Assembly: GCA_945897545.1 (NCBI GenBank)
Contig: CAMDGJ010000125.1
Span: 1 to 8,651 of the forward strand
DNA from: Flavobacterium psychrophilum
Lineage (GTDB): Bacteria; Bacteroidota; Bacteroidia; Flavobacteriales; Flavobacteriaceae
Direction of reading: 5' to 3'
Length of the DNA stretch: 8,651 nucleotides
The translations under genes were made by a program, and so were the position numbers. Below, in pieces: positions 6,835 through 8,651 of the stretch (positions are counted from its first letter, which is position 1; each line of letters starts with the position of its first letter). The notes beneath the pieces are model-generated. The model did not search any database. It was not told the DNA's origin and saw nothing but the letters and a program-made list of their open reading frames with translations.

Positions 6835-8050
6835 AAAATTTATGTGGTTTAATTGTACTTGCTCCTGCTGTTGATAACCCAACTTTTGTGTCAAAACGAT
6901 TGTTGCCTTGTTCTGTTAAAAGTCTTGCTCTGTCTCCAATATTACTAAATGCTTTTCTAACTTCTCTATCTCCAAATGAGGTTGAAAGTCTTTCCATAAT
7001 ATTATGACTTCCAGTTTGCTGCGTAGCTTCTTGAATGTCTTTTTTAGCTGCTGCTAACCAATCATAAAATCTTTTCTGCTTGTTAGGATTTTCTCTCCAC
7101 TTATCAGCGAAGTTCTCTTCTGGATTTACAGGATTACCAATAAATTTATACCACTTCCCTGTTTTTTCGTCTTGCTTGTCTAAGATATAATTGTGCATAT
7201 TGTCAATAACATCTACTAAAGCTTCTAAAATATTAGTTTGTTTTTTGTAAGCTCTTGCCGCCAAAGTTGTAATAATAATAGAAATTGGTTTTTCGTCGTG
7301 ACCATTGAACATAATATCTCTATGACGTTTCAGAATTTGGACTACACGTTGTACTGGCAACTTATTTGACTGGTATTTAGGAACTGGTTTTACGCTTTCG
7401 TTTAATGAAAACATTTTTGTAGTTGGAACCGTTGCCTGATTGATAAACCATTTCGCATAACCAAATGGATTACTTTTTAACCAATTATCTTGATTTGTTT
7501 CGTATGGATAGTTTGGTTCTAAATTGTCTGTAATACGAATTGCAAGAGCATCTACATTGGTGTCCTGCATATTAGAAAATGCTTTTTCTAATAGAATACT
7601 ATATCCACTAGCAATTATAGCTGGAAGCACATCCATATGGTATTGGTCGTTCTTTTGAGAATATTTTCTATACTCTAAAGTCCAACATCTTCTACCTTCT
7701 TTGTCCAACATTTGTTTGTAGGTATCGTTTTCTTTTAAACGATCTCCAACAATCTTCTTTAAATGGGCTTGTGTCCAATTGGGATTTTTACCTGTTAGCT
7801 TGCATACAATATCAATATCTATATCATCTTTATCTGAAATCGGTTTAATAGCTGTTCCTAATAAAAACGAACCTTGTGGAAGGATTTCTGGTTTGTATGG
7901 TGCTAATGCTGAATTTTCACTAGAAAGCCAGTTTCCTACTGCATTGTAACTGGTAACGGCTGCATTAAATTCTGTTTCAGAAATGTCTAGCGTTTGTCCT
8001 AATTCATCAAGTATCTCGCTGAATTGTTGTTTTTGTTGTGTTGTTAGCAT
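6818..8050 (-). CDS. CD-NTase (cGAS/DncV-like cyclic oligonucleotide synthase) of CBASS
   Basis: CD-NTases sense infection and make a cyclic di- or trinucleotide signal that switches on CBASS effectors. This 410-residue protein has the nucleotidyltransferase signature: LPQGSFLLGT (57-66, Gly60-Ser61) followed by the metal-binding acid cluster DDIDIDIV (75-82, with Asp78 and Asp80 the likely DxD pair), and a third acid, Asp140, in HMDVLPAI. A helical region follows, including VVQILKRHRDIMF (225-237), as in the OAS-like fold of this family. The C-terminal tail ends KPHKFYGSED: a family-like FYG followed by three extra residues, a plausible processing or conjugation site for the adjacent E2. The start lies one base after the hsdM stop; the last 17 bases overlap the E2 gene. 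The clade is not certain. CdnG is suggested only by the Cap5 partner, so the product (possibly 3',2'-cGAMP) is inference. Confidence 0.94.
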   Translation of the reverse strand: MLTTQQKQQFSEILDELGQTLDISETEFNAAVTSYNAVGNWLSSENSALAPYKPEILPQGSFLLGTAIKPISDKDDIDIDIVCKLTGKNPNWTQAHLKKIVGDRLKENDTYKQMLDKEGRRCWTLEYRKYSQKNDQYHMDVLPAIIASGYSILLEKAFSNMQDTNVDALAIRITDNLEPNYPYETNQDNWLKSNPFGYAKWFINQATVPTTKMFSLNESVKPVPKYQSNKLPVQRVVQILKRHRDIMFNGHDEKPISIIITTLAARAYKKQTNILEALVDVIDNMHNYILDKQDEKTGKWYKFIGNPVNPEENFADKWRENPNKQKRFYDWLAAAKKDIQEATQQTGSHNIMERLSTSFGDREVRKAFSNIGDRARLLTEQGNNRFDTKVGLSTAGASTIKPHKFYGSED

Positions 8051-8051
8051 A

Positions 8052-8651
8052 CTAGATTAAGTTTAGTTCTTTCAAGTAGTTTTCCATTTGGCTTTCTACT
8101 TCGGTTAGTTGTTTTTTTAATTCAGTAATATTGGTGTGTGTGGCTTTGATATCTACTTCTTCCTCTTCCTCAAACGTATCTACATAACGAGGAATATTAA
8201 GGTTGTAATCGTTTTCAATTATATCAGCCATTGTAGCACGGTAACTGTATTTGTCTTCTACAATAGCTCCTTTTTCTGAAGTAAGCGGTGTAGCTGCTTT
8301 GAAAGATTTGAAAGCTGTTACAATATGTTCAATGTCGATTTCTCTTAACTTATTTTGATTTTTACCACTCTCAAATTCACGACTGGCATCAATAAACAAA
8401 ATGTCTCTATTTGCTTCTTTTCCTCTGTTGAAAATTAATATGGCTGCTGGAATTCCTGTACCAAAAAAGAGATTGGCAGGTAAACCAATAACTGCTTCTA
8501 ACAAGTTTTCATCAATCAGTTTTTTACGAATTTGACCTTCGCTGCTGCTACGAAACAATACGCCGTGAGGAACAATAACCCCAACTTTTCCAACATCTTC
8601 ATAGGTGGTTTCTATCATATGACTAATAAAAGCATAATCTCCTTTGCTTTT
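8052..8651 (-). CDS. hsdM: Type I restriction-modification methyltransferase subunit M (HsdM), C-terminal 199 residues, cut by the window edge
   Basis: This is the C-terminal part of the N6-adenine methyltransferase subunit that, with HsdS, protects host DNA. The frame is open to the right edge, so the true start and the SAM-binding and NPP[YF] catalytic motifs lie outside. The visible part begins KSKGDYAFISHM and contains VGVIVPHGVLFR, then IRKKLIDENLLEAVIGLPAN and FFGTGIPAAILIFNR, all strong family landmarks just downstream of the catalytic motif. An acidic run (FEEEEEVD) and a C-terminal helix rich in Lys, Glu and Leu (about the last 35 residues) fit the region that packs against HsdS. An ATG at 8618 is internal, not a start: the homologous sequence continues upstream of it. 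It ends with TAG one base before the CD-NTase ATG, unlike classical operons in which hsdS or hsdR would follow. Confidence 0.95.
   Translation of the reverse strand, partial: KSKGDYAFISHMIETTYEDVGKVGVIVPHGVLFRSSSEGQIRKKLIDENLLEAVIGLPANLFFGTGIPAAILIFNRGKEANRDILFIDASREFESGKNQNKLREIDIEHIVTAFKSFKAATPLTSEKGAIVEDKYSYRATMADIIENDYNLNIPRYVDTFEEEEEVDIKATHTNITELKKQLTEVESQMENYLKELNLI

Noticed and set aside
6835..6894. Longer E2 protein starting at the ATG at 6894
   Set aside because: The extra 20 residues overlap the CD-NTase C-terminal codons in another frame and are Gln-rich without resemblance to an E2 start; the ATG at 6834 begins a plausible N-terminus (MAQKIKPISIAIQ).
6388..8050. Long type II CBASS (E1-E2 Cap2 plus JAB protease Cap3) or type III CBASS (HORMA and Trip13)
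   Set aside because: The accessory protein is only 148 residues, has E2-like motifs without an E1 adenylation domain, and no JAB, HORMA or AAA+ gene lies between hsdM and hsdR.
8052..8618. A separate 188-residue protein starting at the ATG at 8618
   Set aside because: HsdM-like sequence (KSKGDYAFISH) continues upstream of this ATG to the window edge, so it is an internal methionine.

Overview
The window is one uninterrupted minus-strand gene block from an AT-rich bacterium, most likely a member of Bacteroidota (Flavobacteriia-like). The evidence for this is the low GC, the lack of Shine-Dalgarno sequences, the A/T-rich stretches just before start codons (for example TAAAAATTAAATG before hsdS and AATAAAAATATATG before the TIR gene), and the family content. 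The taxonomic call is an inference from style, not a database match.

Read in the direction of transcription (right to left), the order is: the C-terminal third or so of hsdM (cut by the right edge); a CD-NTase (bacterial cGAS-like cyclic-nucleotide synthase); a small E2-like ubiquitin-conjugating protein of short type II CBASS; hsdS; a DUF1883-TIR protein; an HNH-SAVED nuclease (Cap5); a DUF1016/YhcG-type PD-(D/E)XK nuclease; and hsdR (its first 663 residues, cut by the left edge). Junctions run from a 17-base overlap to a 15-base gap, so this looks like one transcript with its promoter upstream of hsdM, outside the window. I saw no internal promoter or terminator and no gene-free stretch longer than 15 bases.

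The main point is that a complete CBASS antiphage system (signal synthase, E2 regulator, signal-gated nuclease) is built into a type I restriction-modification operon. It is also split in two by hsdS: sensor and E2 lie between hsdM and hsdS, effectors between hsdS and hsdR. There are two candidate killing effectors, a DNA-degrading HNH-SAVED protein and a TIR protein that retains the catalytic glutamate expected of a NADase. A likely division of labour is that HsdM/HsdS/HsdR act first on unmethylated phage DNA, and the CD-NTase/E2/Cap5 (and perhaps TIR) arm acts as an abortive-infection backup. Any functional crosstalk is inferred from gene order only.

A second signal of a different kind sits inside the DUF1016 gene. 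Five copies of a 24-base, palindrome-bearing unit are all in one reading frame and all encode V-S-x-x-x-T-Q/H-L. Their arms differ between copies yet still pair, so the palindrome itself seems to be kept. A single further hairpin lies in the E2 gene.
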